Below are positions 32,108 to 40,970 of a stretch of DNA of 61,687 bases, in pieces. The translations under genes and the position numbers were made by a program. Source of the stretch: Comamonas granuli NBRC 101663 (lineage in GTDB: Bacteria > Pseudomonadota > Gammaproteobacteria > Burkholderiales > Burkholderiaceae_C); the NCBI RefSeq assembly GCF_000739995.1, contig NZ_BBJX01000016.1, positions 1 to 61,687 on the forward strand. The letters are read 5' to 3'. Below the pieces are notes generated by a model, which made no database searches, was not told the origin of the DNA, and saw nothing but the letters and a program-made list of their open reading frames with translations. Each line of letters opens with the position of its first letter. Within the stretch, counting starts at the first letter, position 1.

Positions 32108-33343
32108 ATGCAGAAGAAGACATGGATGCTGGGCGCAGGGGCGGTGGTGGCACTGGCGGCGCTGCTGGCCTGGGCGTTCGCGCCCCGGCCGCTGCCGGTG
32201 GAGGTGGCCAGCGTGGTGCAGGGCCGGTTCGAGGCCGGCATCGAAGAGGATGCCAAGACCCGGCTGCGCGACCGCTACGCCGTCTCCGCCCCACTGGCCG
32301 GGCGCCTGGAGCGCATTGCCCTGCGCGAGGGCGACGCGGTGCGCGCCGGCGACGTGGTGGCGCGCATCCTGCCGGCGCTGCCGGCCCTGCTCGACGAGCG
32401 CGGCCTGCGCGAGCAGCAGGCACGTGTGGAGGCGGCGCAGGCCGGCGTGCAGCGCGCCGGGGTGCGCACCGAGCGCAGCCGCGCGGTGCTGGAGCAGGCG
32501 CGCGGCGACCTGCGCCGCAGCGAGGATCTGGCGCGCCAGGGCTTTGTGGCCGCCGCGCGCCTGGAGGCTGACCACCTGGCCCTGGACGCCGCGCAGAAGG
32601 ATGCGCAGGCCGCCGTGCTGGAGCAGCAGGCGGCGCGCGCCGACCTGGCGCAGGCGCGCGCGGCGCTCGACGTGGTGCGCCGCCCGGAGGCGCCGGGTGC
32701 GGGCCGGGCCTTCGAGGTGCGCGCGCCGGTGGCGGGGCGTGTGCTGCGCGTGGCGCAAACCAGCGAGGGCATGGTGGGCTTGGGCGCCGTGCTCATCGAG
32801 CTGGGCGACACCGCGCAGCTCGAAGTGGTGGCGCCGCTCTTGTCCACCGATGCGCTGCAGGTGCGCGCGGGCAGCCCCGTGCGCATCGAGCGCTGGGGTG
32901 GCCCCGGCGTGCTGCAGGCCCGCGTGCGCAGCGTCGAGCCGGCGGCGTTCACCAAGGTCTCCGCCCTGGGGGTGGAAGAGCAGCGCGTGAACGTGCTCAT
33001 CGACCTCACGAGCCCGGCCGCGCAGTGGGCGGCGCTGGGCGACGGCTACCGCGTGGTCGTGCGCGTGCTCACGCGCGAGGCGGAGCAGGCCACGCTGGTA
33101 CCCCTGAGCGCGCTGTTCCCGCTGCCGGATGGCGCCGGTGCCGGCGCCACCGCGTCTGCTGCGCCGCGCATGGCCGTGTTCGTGGTGGAGCAGGGGCGTG
33201 CGCGGCGTGTCCCCGTGGAGCTGGAGGCGCGCGGCAGCACCCACGCCTGGGTGCGCCAGGGGCTGGACGTGGGGGCGCAGGTCGTGGTCTATCCCCCGGC
33301 CACGCTGGCCGACGGCGCCCGTGTGCGCCTGCGCGCGCCATGA
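32108..33343 (+). CDS. HlyD-family periplasmic adaptor
   Basis: This 411-residue membrane-fusion protein bridges the ABC permease to an outer-membrane channel. It has an N-terminal membrane anchor (residues about 7-25), a split lipoyl domain (YAVSAPLAGRLERIALREGDAV ... FEVRAPVAGRVLRVAQTSEGM) and an Ala/Arg-rich coiled-coil hairpin between them (residues about 95-195). A beta-barrel and membrane-proximal domain close the protein. No outer-membrane factor gene is near, so a TolC-like protein must be shared. Its stop codon overlaps the next gene's start (ATGA). Confidence 0.92.
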   Translation: MQKKTWMLGAGAVVALAALLAWAFAPRPLPVEVASVVQGRFEAGIEEDAKTRLRDRYAVSAPLAGRLERIALREGDAVRAGDVVARILPALPALLDERGLREQQARVEAAQAGVQRAGVRTERSRAVLEQARGDLRRSEDLARQGFVAAARLEADHLALDAAQKDAQAAVLEQQAARADLAQARAALDVVRRPEAPGAGRAFEVRAPVAGRVLRVAQTSEGMVGLGAVLIELGDTAQLEVVAPLLSTDALQVRAGSPVRIERWGGPGVLQARVRSVEPAAFTKVSALGVEEQRVNVLIDLTSPAAQWAALGDGYRVVVRVLTREAEQATLVPLSALFPLPDGAGAGATASAAPRMAVFVVEQGRARRVPVELEARGSTHAWVRQGLDVGAQVVVYPPATLADGARVRLRAP

Positions 33344-34995
33344 CGGACGCAGCCATGGACCAGACCGCGCAGCAGGCCTGCGCTGCCGCCGAGCAGCGCC
33401 TGCGCGCCCTGCAGCAGGCGCCACAGGCCTTTGGCCACGCAGCCGACGCCGTGCAGTGGCTGGAGACGCATATCTCCTGGCTGCTGCTGGCGGGTGACTA
33501 TGCCTACAAGTTCAAGAAGCCCCTGAAGCTCGATTTCCTCGATTTCAGCACCCTGGAGCTGCGCCGCAGCGCGTGCGCCGAGGAGCTGCGCATCAACCGG
33601 CGCACGGCGCCCGACCTGTACCTCGGGCTGGTGGGGCTGACGGTTGCAGCGGACGGCTCCGCGCGCCTGCTGCCCCTGGAGGCTGCGCCGCCAGGTGCCG
33701 AGCCGGCCGTGCGCATGCGCCGCTTTGCGCAGGAGGCCCTGCTCGCGCAGGTGCTCGAGCGCGGGCAGCTCCAGCCGGGGCATATCGACACGCTGGCGCA
33801 GCACATCGCACGCTTTCATGACCAGGCTGCCGTGGCGCGGCCCGGGCAGCCCTGGGGCACGCCGCAGGCCGTGCGGACGCCGGTGGCCGACGTGCTGGCT
33901 GCCCTGCAGGCCGAGGCCACGGCCCGTGGCAGCGCCGCTGTGGCGCAGGTGCAGCGCCTGGCGCATTGGTGCGCGCGGCAGGGGGCCGGCCTGGAGGCCG
34001 TCTGGGGCGCCCGCCTGGCCGCGGGCCGGGTGCGCGAATGCCATGGCGACCTGCACCTGGGCAACCTGGTGCTGCTGGACGGGCAGCCGCAGTTGTTCGA
34101 CGCCATCGAGTTCAACGCTGCGCTGCGCTGGATCGACTGCGTGGCCGACATCGCCTTCCTGGTCATGGACCTGGAGGCGCGCGCGCGTGCCGACCTCGCC
34201 TGGCGTTTTCTCAACGCCTGGCTGGAGCAGTCGGGCGACTATGAGGGCCTGCAGGTGCTGGACTACTACCGGGTGTACCGGGCGCTGGTGCGCGCCCGCG
34301 TTGCCGGCATGCGCGCCAGCCAGGCGGCCGGGGCGCAGCAGGCGGCGAGCGTGCAGGAGCAGCAGCATTACCTGGACCTGGCCGAGCGCTTCACTGCGCC
34401 GCGCCCCGCGGCCCTGTGGCTCACGCATGGCTTGTCCGGCTCGGGCAAGAGCACGCAGGCGCTGGCCCTGGCGTGCCAGCGCGGCATGGTGCGCCTGCGC
34501 GCCGATGTGGAGCGCAAGCGCCTGTTCGGCCTGGCGCCCGAAGCCTCCAGCCATGCGGTGGCGGGTGGCATCTACACGGCCGCGGCCTCGCTGCGCACGC
34601 ACGAGCGGCTGGCGCACCTGGCGCGCACCGTGCTGGCCGCGGGCCTGCCGGTGCTGGTCGATGCCACCTTCCTGGACCCGGCCATGCGTGAGCGCTTCTT
34701 CGCCCTGGCGCGTGCGCTGGGCGTGCCCTGCCGCATCCTGTGCTTCGAGGCGCCGCTGCCCGTGCTGCGCGAGCGCGTGCGTGCGCGCCAGCGCGCGGGG
34801 GGTGATGCCTCCGAGGCCGACGAGCAGGTGCTGCTGGCGCAATGGGCAGCGGCGCGGCCGCTGTCTGCGCAGGAAGAGGCCCTGGCCGTGCATGTGGATA
34901 CCACCCGGCCGGTGGACTGGGACGTGCTGCTGCCGCCCGAGCCGGCTACAGCCCCACCTGGCCCGGCACCAGATGCAGCAGCACCGTCGTCATGA
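33340..34995 (+). CDS. Fused aminoglycoside-phosphotransferase-like / P-loop kinase protein
   Basis: The 551-residue protein joins two kinase-like modules. Residues about 35-340 resemble the APH/choline-kinase fold, with a catalytic-loop motif ECHGDLHLGNLVLLDG (near residue 235) and an IEFNAALRWIDCVADIAFL segment. Residues about 360-530 form a P-loop kinase of the zeta-toxin/AAA_33 type with Walker A HGLSGSGKSTQAL. Substrates are unknown; small-molecule phosphorylation is implied by the families, but resistance should not be assumed. It starts at the ATG overlapping the adaptor stop codon, so it is translationally coupled to the exporter. Its last 50 bp overlap yqaA on the other strand. Confidence 0.88.
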   Translation: MTDAAMDQTAQQACAAAEQRLRALQQAPQAFGHAADAVQWLETHISWLLLAGDYAYKFKKPLKLDFLDFSTLELRRSACAEELRINRRTAPDLYLGLVGLTVAADGSARLLPLEAAPPGAEPAVRMRRFAQEALLAQVLERGQLQPGHIDTLAQHIARFHDQAAVARPGQPWGTPQAVRTPVADVLAALQAEATARGSAAVAQVQRLAHWCARQGAGLEAVWGARLAAGRVRECHGDLHLGNLVLLDGQPQLFDAIEFNAALRWIDCVADIAFLVMDLEARARADLAWRFLNAWLEQSGDYEGLQVLDYYRVYRALVRARVAGMRASQAAGAQQAASVQEQQHYLDLAERFTAPRPAALWLTHGLSGSGKSTQALALACQRGMVRLRADVERKRLFGLAPEASSHAVAGGIYTAAASLRTHERLAHLARTVLAAGLPVLVDATFLDPAMRERFFALARALGVPCRILCFEAPLPVLRERVRARQRAGGDASEADEQVLLAQWAAARPLSAQEEALAVHVDTTRPVDWDVLLPPEPATAPPGPAPDAAAPSS

Positions 34996-35482
34996 ACAGG
35001 TAGCGCAGGAACTTGCCTATGGCCATGTAGGCCAGACAGGGCCAGAACGGCAGCTGGAGCCAGCCGGCCACGGCGCACAGCGGGTCGCCCACCACGGGCA
35101 GCCAGCTCAGCAGGCAGGTCTTGGCGCCCCATTTGCGCAGCCAGATGCGCGCGCGGCGCTCGTTGCGGCTGAGTTCGCGCGCCGGCTTGGCCTCGGCAGC
35201 CGGGGGGTGGCCGGCCCGCCGGTGGCGGCGCGCGGCATCCCAGGCGCGGTGCGCGCCCAGCCCCATCCACCAGCTCACGCCACCGCCCAGGGTGTTGCCC
35301 ACCGTGGCCACGAGGATGGCGGGCCAGAAGAGATCGGGGTTGAGCTTGATGAGCCCGAACACGGCCGGCTCTGAGCCCAGCGGCAGCAGCGTCGCGGACA
35401 CGAAGGAGACCACGAACACCGTGCCCAGGCCGAACTGCGGCAGGGCCAGCCAATGCAGCAAGGGGAGGATCCAGGTCTCCAT
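34946..35482 (-). CDS. yqaA: YqaA-family (DedA-like) membrane protein
   Basis: This 178-residue inner-membrane protein of the YqaA/SNARE-associated (DedA-like) group has unknown substrate; DedA relatives move lipids or affect proton-motive force. The conserved segment FVSATLLPLGSEPAVFGLIKLNP is near the N-terminus and GNTLGGGVSWWMG follows. The second half carries RIWLRKWGAKTCLLSWLPVVGDPLCAVAGWL and YLFMTTVLL. The ATG at 35482 (METWILPLLHW) is chosen; an in-frame codon 14 positions upstream is less likely. The 3' end overlaps the fused kinase gene by 50 bp, tail to tail. Confidence 0.92.
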   Translation of the reverse strand: METWILPLLHWLALPQFGLGTVFVVSFVSATLLPLGSEPAVFGLIKLNPDLFWPAILVATVGNTLGGGVSWWMGLGAHRAWDAARRHRRAGHPPAAEAKPARELSRNERRARIWLRKWGAKTCLLSWLPVVGDPLCAVAGWLQLPFWPCLAYMAIGKFLRYLFMTTVLLHLVPGQVGL

Positions 35483-35523
35483 GGGAGCGCCAGTGTAGGC
35501 GAGCGGCGGCGCGCCGGTGTCCA

Positions 35524-35555
35524 TTTCAGTTGCTGAAATTTTGAGCAGCTACAAT
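35524..35555 (+). promoter_or_regulatory. Candidate dusB-fis promoter
   Basis: TACAAT at 35550-35555 is a good -10 element about 50 bp before dusB. A perfect inverted repeat TTTCAG-TTG-CTGAAA occupies 35524-35538, near where the -35 would be, and may be an operator. No -35 match is convincing. Confidence 0.4.
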
Positions 35556-35604
35556 CCTGCCTCCTTTTTCAGCACCGGCTGTCTGCCAGCCTCCGCGCGC
35601 CTCC

Positions 35605-36642
35605 ATGCACATCGGCCCCATCCCCTTGGCCAACCGCCTGTTTGTCGCCCCCATGGCCGGGGTGACGGACCGGCCGTTCCGCCAGCTGTGCAAGCGCCTG
35701 GGTGCGGGCTACGCGGTGAGCGAGATGGTGACTTCGCGCAAGGACCTGTGGAACAGCCTCAAGACCTCGCGCCGGGCCAACCACGAGGGCGAGCCGGGGC
35801 CGATCGCGGTACAGATCGCGGGCACCGATGCCGCCATGATGGCCGAGGCCGCGGTCTACAACATTGACCGCGGCGCCCAGATCATCGACATCAACATGGG
35901 CTGCCCGGCCAAGAAGGTCTGCAACAAATGGGCGGGCTCGGCGCTGATGCAGAACGAGCCCCTGGCCGTGCAGATCGCCGAAGCCGTGGTCGCGGCCTGC
36001 GCGCCGCATCGCGTGCCCGTCACCCTCAAGATGCGCACGGGCTGGTGCCAGCGGCACCGCAACGCCGTGCAGCTTGCGCGCCAGTTCGAGGCCGTGGGCA
36101 TCCAGATGCTCACGGTGCATGGCCGCACGCGCGAGCAGGGGTACAAGGGCCAGGCCGAATACGACACCATCGCCGCGGTGAAGGCGCAGGTGGCCATCCC
36201 CGTGGTCGCCAATGGCGACATCACCAGCCCCGAGAAGGCGCGCGCCGTGCTGGCACATACGGGTGCAGACGCCGTCATGGTGGGGCGCGCCGCCCAGGGG
36301 CGGCCGTGGATCTTCCGCGAGATCGCGCACTACCTGGCCACGGGCGAGCACCTGGCCCCGCCCCGGGTGGACGAACTGCGCAGCCTGCTGCTCGAACACC
36401 TGCAGGACCATTACCGCCTCTACGGCGAAGGTGCGGGCACGCGCAGCGCGCGCAAGCACATCGCCTGGTACCTGCGCGGCCTGCCCGGGGGCGAGGCCTT
36501 CAGACAACATATCAACACCATCGACGACTGCCAGGTGCAATGGCAGGCCGTGGCCGGCTATCTGGACGCCCTGGGGCAGCAGATGGACCGGCTGCCCCCG
36601 AGCCCCCTGCAGGACGCCGATGCACAAGACGCGGAGGGATGA
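35605..36642 (+). CDS. dusB: tRNA-dihydrouridine synthase DusB
   Basis: This flavoenzyme reduces specific uridines in tRNA to dihydrouridine. The 345-residue protein has an FMN-binding TIM barrel with VAPMAGVTDRPFR at the start, the Dus signature INMGCPAKKV with catalytic Cys (near residue 98), VHGRTREQGYKG and NGDI / VGRAAQGRPW. It is directly upstream of fis, the classic dusB-fis arrangement of proteobacteria, and its stop overlaps an ATG of the fis frame. It starts at 35605 after a 122-bp gap from yqaA. Confidence 0.96.
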   Translation: MHIGPIPLANRLFVAPMAGVTDRPFRQLCKRLGAGYAVSEMVTSRKDLWNSLKTSRRANHEGEPGPIAVQIAGTDAAMMAEAAVYNIDRGAQIIDINMGCPAKKVCNKWAGSALMQNEPLAVQIAEAVVAACAPHRVPVTLKMRTGWCQRHRNAVQLARQFEAVGIQMLTVHGRTREQGYKGQAEYDTIAAVKAQVAIPVVANGDITSPEKARAVLAHTGADAVMVGRAAQGRPWIFREIAHYLATGEHLAPPRVDELRSLLLEHLQDHYRLYGEGAGTRSARKHIAWYLRGLPGGEAFRQHINTIDDCQVQWQAVAGYLDALGQQMDRLPPSPLQDADAQDAEG

Positions 36643-36647
36643 ACGCC

Positions 36648-36881
36648 ATGAGCAAGAAGCACATCGAGGACTGCGTGCGTGAGAGCCTGCTGGGCTACTT
36701 CAGCGACCTGGGCGGCGAGACGCCCAACGGCATGTACGACATGCTGGTGCGCGTCGTGGAGAAACCGCTGCTGGAGGTCGTCATGGCGCAGGCCGACCAC
36801 AACCAGTCGCGCGCGGCCGAATGGCTGGGCCTGAACCGCAACACCCTGCGCAAAAAGCTCGTGGAGCACAAGATGCTCTGA
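36648..36881 (+). CDS. fis: Nucleoid protein / regulator Fis
   Basis: Fis is a small helix-turn-helix protein that bends DNA and regulates rRNA and other genes. The 77-residue product is the usual betaproteobacterial size. The C-terminal HTH is NQSRAAEWLGLNRNTLRKKL, and upstream residues VEKPLLEVVMAQADH form the dimer helix. An in-frame ATG at 36639 overlaps the dusB stop but touches the GGAGGG Shine-Dalgarno at 36633-36638; the ATG at 36648 is spaced 9 bases from it and is chosen. Repeat copy D follows before purH. Confidence 0.94.
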   Translation: MSKKHIEDCVRESLLGYFSDLGGETPNGMYDMLVRVVEKPLLEVVMAQADHNQSRAAEWLGLNRNTLRKKLVEHKML

Positions 36882-36882
36882 T

Positions 36883-36948
36883 CCTCAATTGCTATTTTTT
36901 ACATAGCACGTTGCGCTTGCCAGCAGGGCGCTAGAGCCGATTTTTATC
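36883..36948 (+). repeat. Dispersed intergenic repeat, copy D
   Basis: TTTTTTACATAGCACGTTGC, then GCTTGCCAGCAGGGCGCTAG, then AGCCGATTTTTATC: a full-length copy with both GCGC half-sites (TTGCGCTTG and GGGCGCTAGAG). It occupies nearly the whole fis-purH gap and ends 19 bp before the purH ATG. Confidence 0.75.
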
Positions 36949-36966
36949 TCAAAACCTAAGGCCACC

Positions 36967-38565
36967 ATGAACGCACTTCTCTCCGTCTCCGACAAGACCG
37001 GCATCGTCGACTTCGCACGTGCCCTGCACGCCCTGGGCATCCAACTGCTCTCCACCGGCGGCACCGCCCAGCTGCTCGCCAAAGAGGGCCTGCCCGTGAC
37101 CGAGGTGGCCGAGGTCACGCAGTTCCCCGAGATGCTTGACGGCCGCGTCAAGACCCTGCACCCCAAGGTGCACGGCGGCCTGCTGGCGCGCCGCGACCTG
37201 CCCGCGCACATGGCGGCCCTGAAGGAGCACGGCATCGCCACCATCGACCTGCTGGTGGTGAACCTCTACCCCTTTGAAGCCACGGTGGCCCAGGCCGGCT
37301 GCACGCTGGCCGACGCGATCGAGAACATCGACATCGGCGGCCCCGCCATGGTGCGCAGCGCCGCCAAGAACTGGAAGGATGTGGGCGTGATTACCTCGGC
37401 CGACCAGTACGCGGCCGTGCTGGCCGAACTGAAGGCCCAAGGCAAGCTCAGCGACAAGCTGCGCTTTGCGCTGTCGGTGGCCGCCTTCAACCGCATCGCG
37501 CAGTACGACGGCGCGATCAGCGACTACCTGTCGTCCATCACCTTCGAGCAAGACAAGCTCAGCGAGGGCTATGTGCCCCAGCGCACGCTGTTCCCCGGCC
37601 AGAGCAACGGCATCTTCACCAAGGTGCAGGACCTGCGCTACGGCGAGAACAGCCACCAGCAGGCCGCGCTGTACCGCGACCTGTACCCCGCGCCCGGTTC
37701 GCTGGTCACCGGCGTGCAGTTGCAGGGCAAGGAGCTGAGCTACAACAACATCGCCGACGCCGACGCCGCCTGGGAATGCGTCAAGAGCTTTGACGCGCCC
37801 GCCTGCGTGATCGTCAAGCACGCCAACCCCTGCGGTGTGGCCGTGGGCAAGGATGCGCTGGAGTCCTACAGCAAGGCCTTCCAGACCGACCCGACCAGCG
37901 CCTTCGGCGGCATCATCGCCTTCAACCGCACGGTGGACAAGGCGGCGGCCGAGGCCGTGGTCAAGCAGTTCGTCGAGGTGCTGATGGCGCCCGACTTCAC
38001 GCCCGAAGCGCTGGAGGTTTTCAAGCCCAAGGTCAATGTGCGCCTGATGAAGATCGCCTTGCCCCAGGGCGGTGCGTCCGCCTGGGACCAGGGCCGCAAC
38101 GCCATGGACGCCAAGCGCGTGGGCTCGGGCCTGCTGCTGCAGACGGCCGACAACCACGAGCTGGCGCTGGCCGACCTGAAGGTGGTGACCGTCAAGCAGC
38201 CTACGCCCGAAGAGCTGAACGACCTGCTGTTTGCCTGGAAGGTGGCCAAGTACGTCAAGAGCAATGCCATCGTGTTCTGCAAGAACGGCATGACCATGGG
38301 CGTGGGCGCGGGCCAGATGAGCCGCCTCGATTCAGCGCGCATCGCCAGTATCAAGGCCGAGGCCGCCAAGCTGAGCCTGCAGGGCACGGTGGTGGCCAGC
38401 GACGCCTTCTTCCCGTTCCGCGACGGGCTGGACGTGGTGGTCGATGCAGGCGCGACCTGCGTGGCCCAGCCCGGCGGCAGCATGCGCGACCAGGAAGTGA
38501 TTGACGCCGCCAACGAGCGCGGCGTGGCCATGGTGTTCACGGGCGTGCGCCACTTCCGGCATTGA
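36967..38565 (+). CDS. purH: Bifunctional AICAR transformylase / IMP cyclohydrolase PurH
   Basis: PurH performs the last two steps of purine synthesis: AICAR is formylated with 10-formyl-THF, then FAICAR is closed to IMP. The 532-residue protein has an N-terminal MGS-like IMP cyclohydrolase domain ([41 protein letters not shown]). The C-terminal transformylase has [13 protein letters not shown], the KHANPCGVA segment carrying the catalytic Lys-His, and [12 protein letters not shown]. It is a standard intact gene. Shine-Dalgarno TAAGG is 5 bases before the ATG, just past repeat copy D. Confidence 0.97.
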   Translation: MNALLSVSDKTGIVDFARALHALGIQLLSTGGTAQLLAKEGLPVTEVAEVTQFPEMLDGRVKTLHPKVHGGLLARRDLPAHMAALKEHGIATIDLLVVNLYPFEATVAQAGCTLADAIENIDIGGPAMVRSAAKNWKDVGVITSADQYAAVLAELKAQGKLSDKLRFALSVAAFNRIAQYDGAISDYLSSITFEQDKLSEGYVPQRTLFPGQSNGIFTKVQDLRYGENSHQQAALYRDLYPAPGSLVTGVQLQGKELSYNNIADADAAWECVKSFDAPACVIVKHANPCGVAVGKDALESYSKAFQTDPTSAFGGIIAFNRTVDKAAAEAVVKQFVEVLMAPDFTPEALEVFKPKVNVRLMKIALPQGGASAWDQGRNAMDAKRVGSGLLLQTADNHELALADLKVVTVKQPTPEELNDLLFAWKVAKYVKSNAIVFCKNGMTMGVGAGQMSRLDSARIASIKAEAAKLSLQGTVVASDAFFPFRDGLDVVVDAGATCVAQPGGSMRDQEVIDAANERGVAMVFTGVRHFRH

Positions 38566-38574
38566 GAGGGGTGC

Positions 38575-38705
38575 ACCCCCCTGAGGTGCCTTCGGCGCCT
38601 TTCCCCCCGCTCTCGCAGCGCTGTGCGCTGCGGGCAGGGGGGCGCCCCCAGCGCGGCGGGGCGGCCCTTGCGCGGGGGCGCTGGCCTGGGTTGCGCCCAG
38701 GTCTA
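38575..38705. repeat. GC-rich multi-hairpin intergenic element
   Basis: Between convergent purH and the acyltransferase lies a very GC-rich stretch built of nested inverted repeats: GGTGC-CTTC-GGCGCC, GCAGCGC-TGT-GCGCTGC, GGGGGGCGCCCCC and GCGGGGCGGCC...GCGCGGGGGCGC. It encodes no plausible protein. It looks like a second intergenic repeat family of Comamonadaceae, but only one copy occurs here, so that is from general familiarity and not from internal comparison. It may serve as a bidirectional transcript end. Confidence 0.45.
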
Positions 38706-38766
38706 AGAGTGGTGGGAGTGCAAAGGATTCAGCACGCTGCCCAGACGCTACGCGTGCTTTTGTGGC

Positions 38767-39624
38767 TCAAGGAGCGGGAGGCGTTGCCTTGATCTGAGTG
38801 ATCAGGGCGTCCTTGGATTGCCAGACGCCGTCAAGCCAGCTCTGCAGTTGGGCGCGCTGGCGCGCGCCGTTCTTGAACAGGTCGGGGGGGATGGGCTGTT
38901 GGCGCACGACGACCACCACATCCCCCAGGCGCCCCGACATGGCGTCCACAAAGCTGGGCGTGCCCTGGGGGTAGACCAGGGTCACGTCCACCAGGCCGGT
39001 GAACAGGTCGCCGATGGTGCTCAGCGCCATGCCCAGGCCGCCGCTCTTGGGTTGCAGCAGGTGCTGGTAGGGCGATTGCTGGTCGGCGTGCTTGGCAGGG
39101 GTGAAGCGCGTGCCCTCGGCAAAGCTCATCACCGAGGTGGGCAGCAGGCGGAACTTCTCGCAGGCCTCGCGGGCCGCCTTGAGATCCTTGCGCGCGTTGG
39201 CGCCGCCGCCCCGGCGCATGAACGGGAAGTCCAGCGCCCACCATGCCAGGCCCAGCACAGGCACGTAGATCAGCTCGTACTTGAGGAAGAACTTGAGCAT
39301 GGGGATGCGGCGGTTGAGCACGCGCTGCAACACCACGATGTCCACCCAGCTCAGGTGGTTGCTGGTCACCAGGTACCAGCCGTCAGGCCGCAGTCCTTCC
39401 AGGCCGCTGACCTGCCACTGGGAACGGTTCACCGCCATCAGCCAGAAGTTGTTGACGCTGATCCACAACTGCGGGATGAAGTTGAGCACCCGGTCGGTGG
39501 CGCGCCGCACCGGAGCAAAAGGCAGCAGCAGTTTGATGAGTGCAAAGGGCGTCATCGAGGCGCAGAACAACAGGGTGTTCAGCACCAGGACGACGGCGGA
39601 AAAGACGAACTTCAGGGCCGACAT
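38767..39624 (-). CDS. PlsC-family acyltransferase (YihG-like)
   Basis: This is a membrane-associated 1-acyl-glycerol-3-phosphate-type acyltransferase, most like the YihG/LCLAT subgroup. The 285-residue protein begins with an N-terminal hydrophobic anchor (residues about 5-35) and has motif I SNHLSWVD (HX4D), motif II near RIPMLKFFLKYELIYVPVLG and motif III SFAEGTRFTP. The true start is the ATG at 39624; a TTG one codon earlier is unlikely. It follows hemL by 38 bp on the same strand and may be the last gene of thiD-hemL. A second, different PlsC-family gene is at 58.5 kb. Confidence 0.9.
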   Translation of the reverse strand: MSALKFVFSAVVLVLNTLLFCASMTPFALIKLLLPFAPVRRATDRVLNFIPQLWISVNNFWLMAVNRSQWQVSGLEGLRPDGWYLVTSNHLSWVDIVVLQRVLNRRIPMLKFFLKYELIYVPVLGLAWWALDFPFMRRGGGANARKDLKAAREACEKFRLLPTSVMSFAEGTRFTPAKHADQQSPYQHLLQPKSGGLGMALSTIGDLFTGLVDVTLVYPQGTPSFVDAMSGRLGDVVVVVRQQPIPPDLFKNGARQRAQLQSWLDGVWQSKDALITQIKATPPAP

Positions 39625-39662
39625 CAAGAGCTTCGCGGAAGGAGAAGGCTGTGCACTGGGCT

Positions 39663-40970
39663 TCAGCGCAGCGTCTGGAAGACCGCGCGGGCGGCATCCA
39701 CCGTGGCCGCGATGTCGTCGGCGGTGTGGGCTGCGCTCACGAAGCCGGCTTCATAGAGCGCCGGGGCGATGTACACACCGCGGTCGAGCAGGCCATGGAA
39801 CAGCTGGTTGAAGCGCGCGCCGTCGGTGCGCATGACCTGTGGGTAGTTCTGTGGCAGTTCGGGCATCAGGAAGAAGCCGAACATGCCGCCCTGGCAGTCC
39901 ACGCTGAAAGGCACGCCCTCGGCGTCGGCGGCGGCCTTGAGGCCATCGACCAGCGAGCGCGTGGAGGCCGAGAGGGCCTCGTAGAAGCCGGGCTTGCGGA
40001 TCTCGCGCAGCGTGGCCAGGCCGCAGGCCGTGGCCACAGGGTTGCCCGACAGCGTGCCGGCCTGGTAGACGCCGCCCAGCGGCGCCAGGTGCTCCATGAC
40101 GGCGCGCTTGCCACCAAAGGCCGCCAGCGGCATGCCGCCGCCGATGACCTTGCCCATCACCGTGAGGTCGGGCTCGAAGCCGGGGATGGCCTGGGCATAG
40201 ACGCTTTGCGCGCCGCCCAGCGCCACGCGAAAGCCCGTCATGACCTCGTCGTACACCAGCAGGGCGCCATGCTGCGTGCACAGCTCGCGGCAGCGGCGCG
40301 TGAACTCGACGCTGGCGCGCACGAAGTTCATGTTGCCGGCGATGGGCTCGATCATCAGGCAGGCGATGTCCTTGCCGTGCAGCACGAAGGCTTCTTCCAG
40401 TTGCTGCACGTTGTTGTATTCGAGCACCAGCGTGTGCTGCACCACCTCGGGCGGCACGCCGGCACTGGTGGCGTTGCCGAAGGTGGCCAGGCCCGAGCCG
40501 GCCTTGACCAGCAGCGCATCGGCGTGGCCGTGGTAGCAGCCCTCGAACTTGATGATCTTGCTGCGGCCCGTGGCGCCGCGCGCCAGGCGGATGGCGCTCA
40601 TGCCGGCCTCGGTGCCCGAGCTGACGAGGCGCACCATGTCCATGGAGGGCATGATCGAGAGGATTTCCTCGGCCAGCTCGACCTCGCGCTCCGTGGGCGC
40701 GCCGAACGAGAAGCCTTCGAGCACGGCCTTCTGCACGGCTTCGAGCACGGCCGGGTGGCCGTGGCCCAGGATCATCGGGCCCCAGGAGCCGATGTAGTCG
40801 ATGAAGCGTTGGTCGTTGGCGTCCCAGAAATAGGCGCCCTGGGCGCGCTTGACGAAGCGCGGCGTGCCGCCGACGGCGCGGAAGGCGCGCACGGGAGAGT
40901 TGACGCCGCCGGGGATCACGGCCTTGGCGCGTTCGAACAGGGGGAGGTTGAGGTCAGTGCTTGGTGTCAT
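39663..40970 (-). CDS. hemL: Glutamate-1-semialdehyde 2,1-aminomutase HemL
   Basis: HemL is the PLP enzyme of the C5 haem pathway converting glutamate-1-semialdehyde to 5-aminolevulinate. The 435-residue protein has the N-terminus [20 protein letters not shown], the class III aminotransferase [18 protein letters not shown] segment and the PLP lysine in [17 protein letters not shown]. It starts at the ATG at 40970 (MTPSTDLN); an ATG five codons earlier has a closer AAGG and is the alternative. The start overlaps the thiD end by 17 bp. Confidence 0.95.
   Translation of the reverse strand: MTPSTDLNLPLFERAKAVIPGGVNSPVRAFRAVGGTPRFVKRAQGAYFWDANDQRFIDYIGSWGPMILGHGHPAVLEAVQKAVLEGFSFGAPTEREVELAEEILSIMPSMDMVRLVSSGTEAGMSAIRLARGATGRSKIIKFEGCYHGHADALLVKAGSGLATFGNATSAGVPPEVVQHTLVLEYNNVQQLEEAFVLHGKDIACLMIEPIAGNMNFVRASVEFTRRCRELCTQHGALLVYDEVMTGFRVALGGAQSVYAQAIPGFEPDLTVMGKVIGGGMPLAAFGGKRAVMEHLAPLGGVYQAGTLSGNPVATACGLATLREIRKPGFYEALSASTRSLVDGLKAAADAEGVPFSVDCQGGMFGFFLMPELPQNYPQVMRTDGARFNQLFHGLLDRGVYIAPALYEAGFVSAAHTADDIAATVDAARAVFQTLR

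Noticed and set aside
33340-34995. Aminoglycoside resistance gene
   Set aside because: Only the fold and the HGD loop resemble APH enzymes; this fused family is common in non-resistant bacteria and has no shown resistance role.
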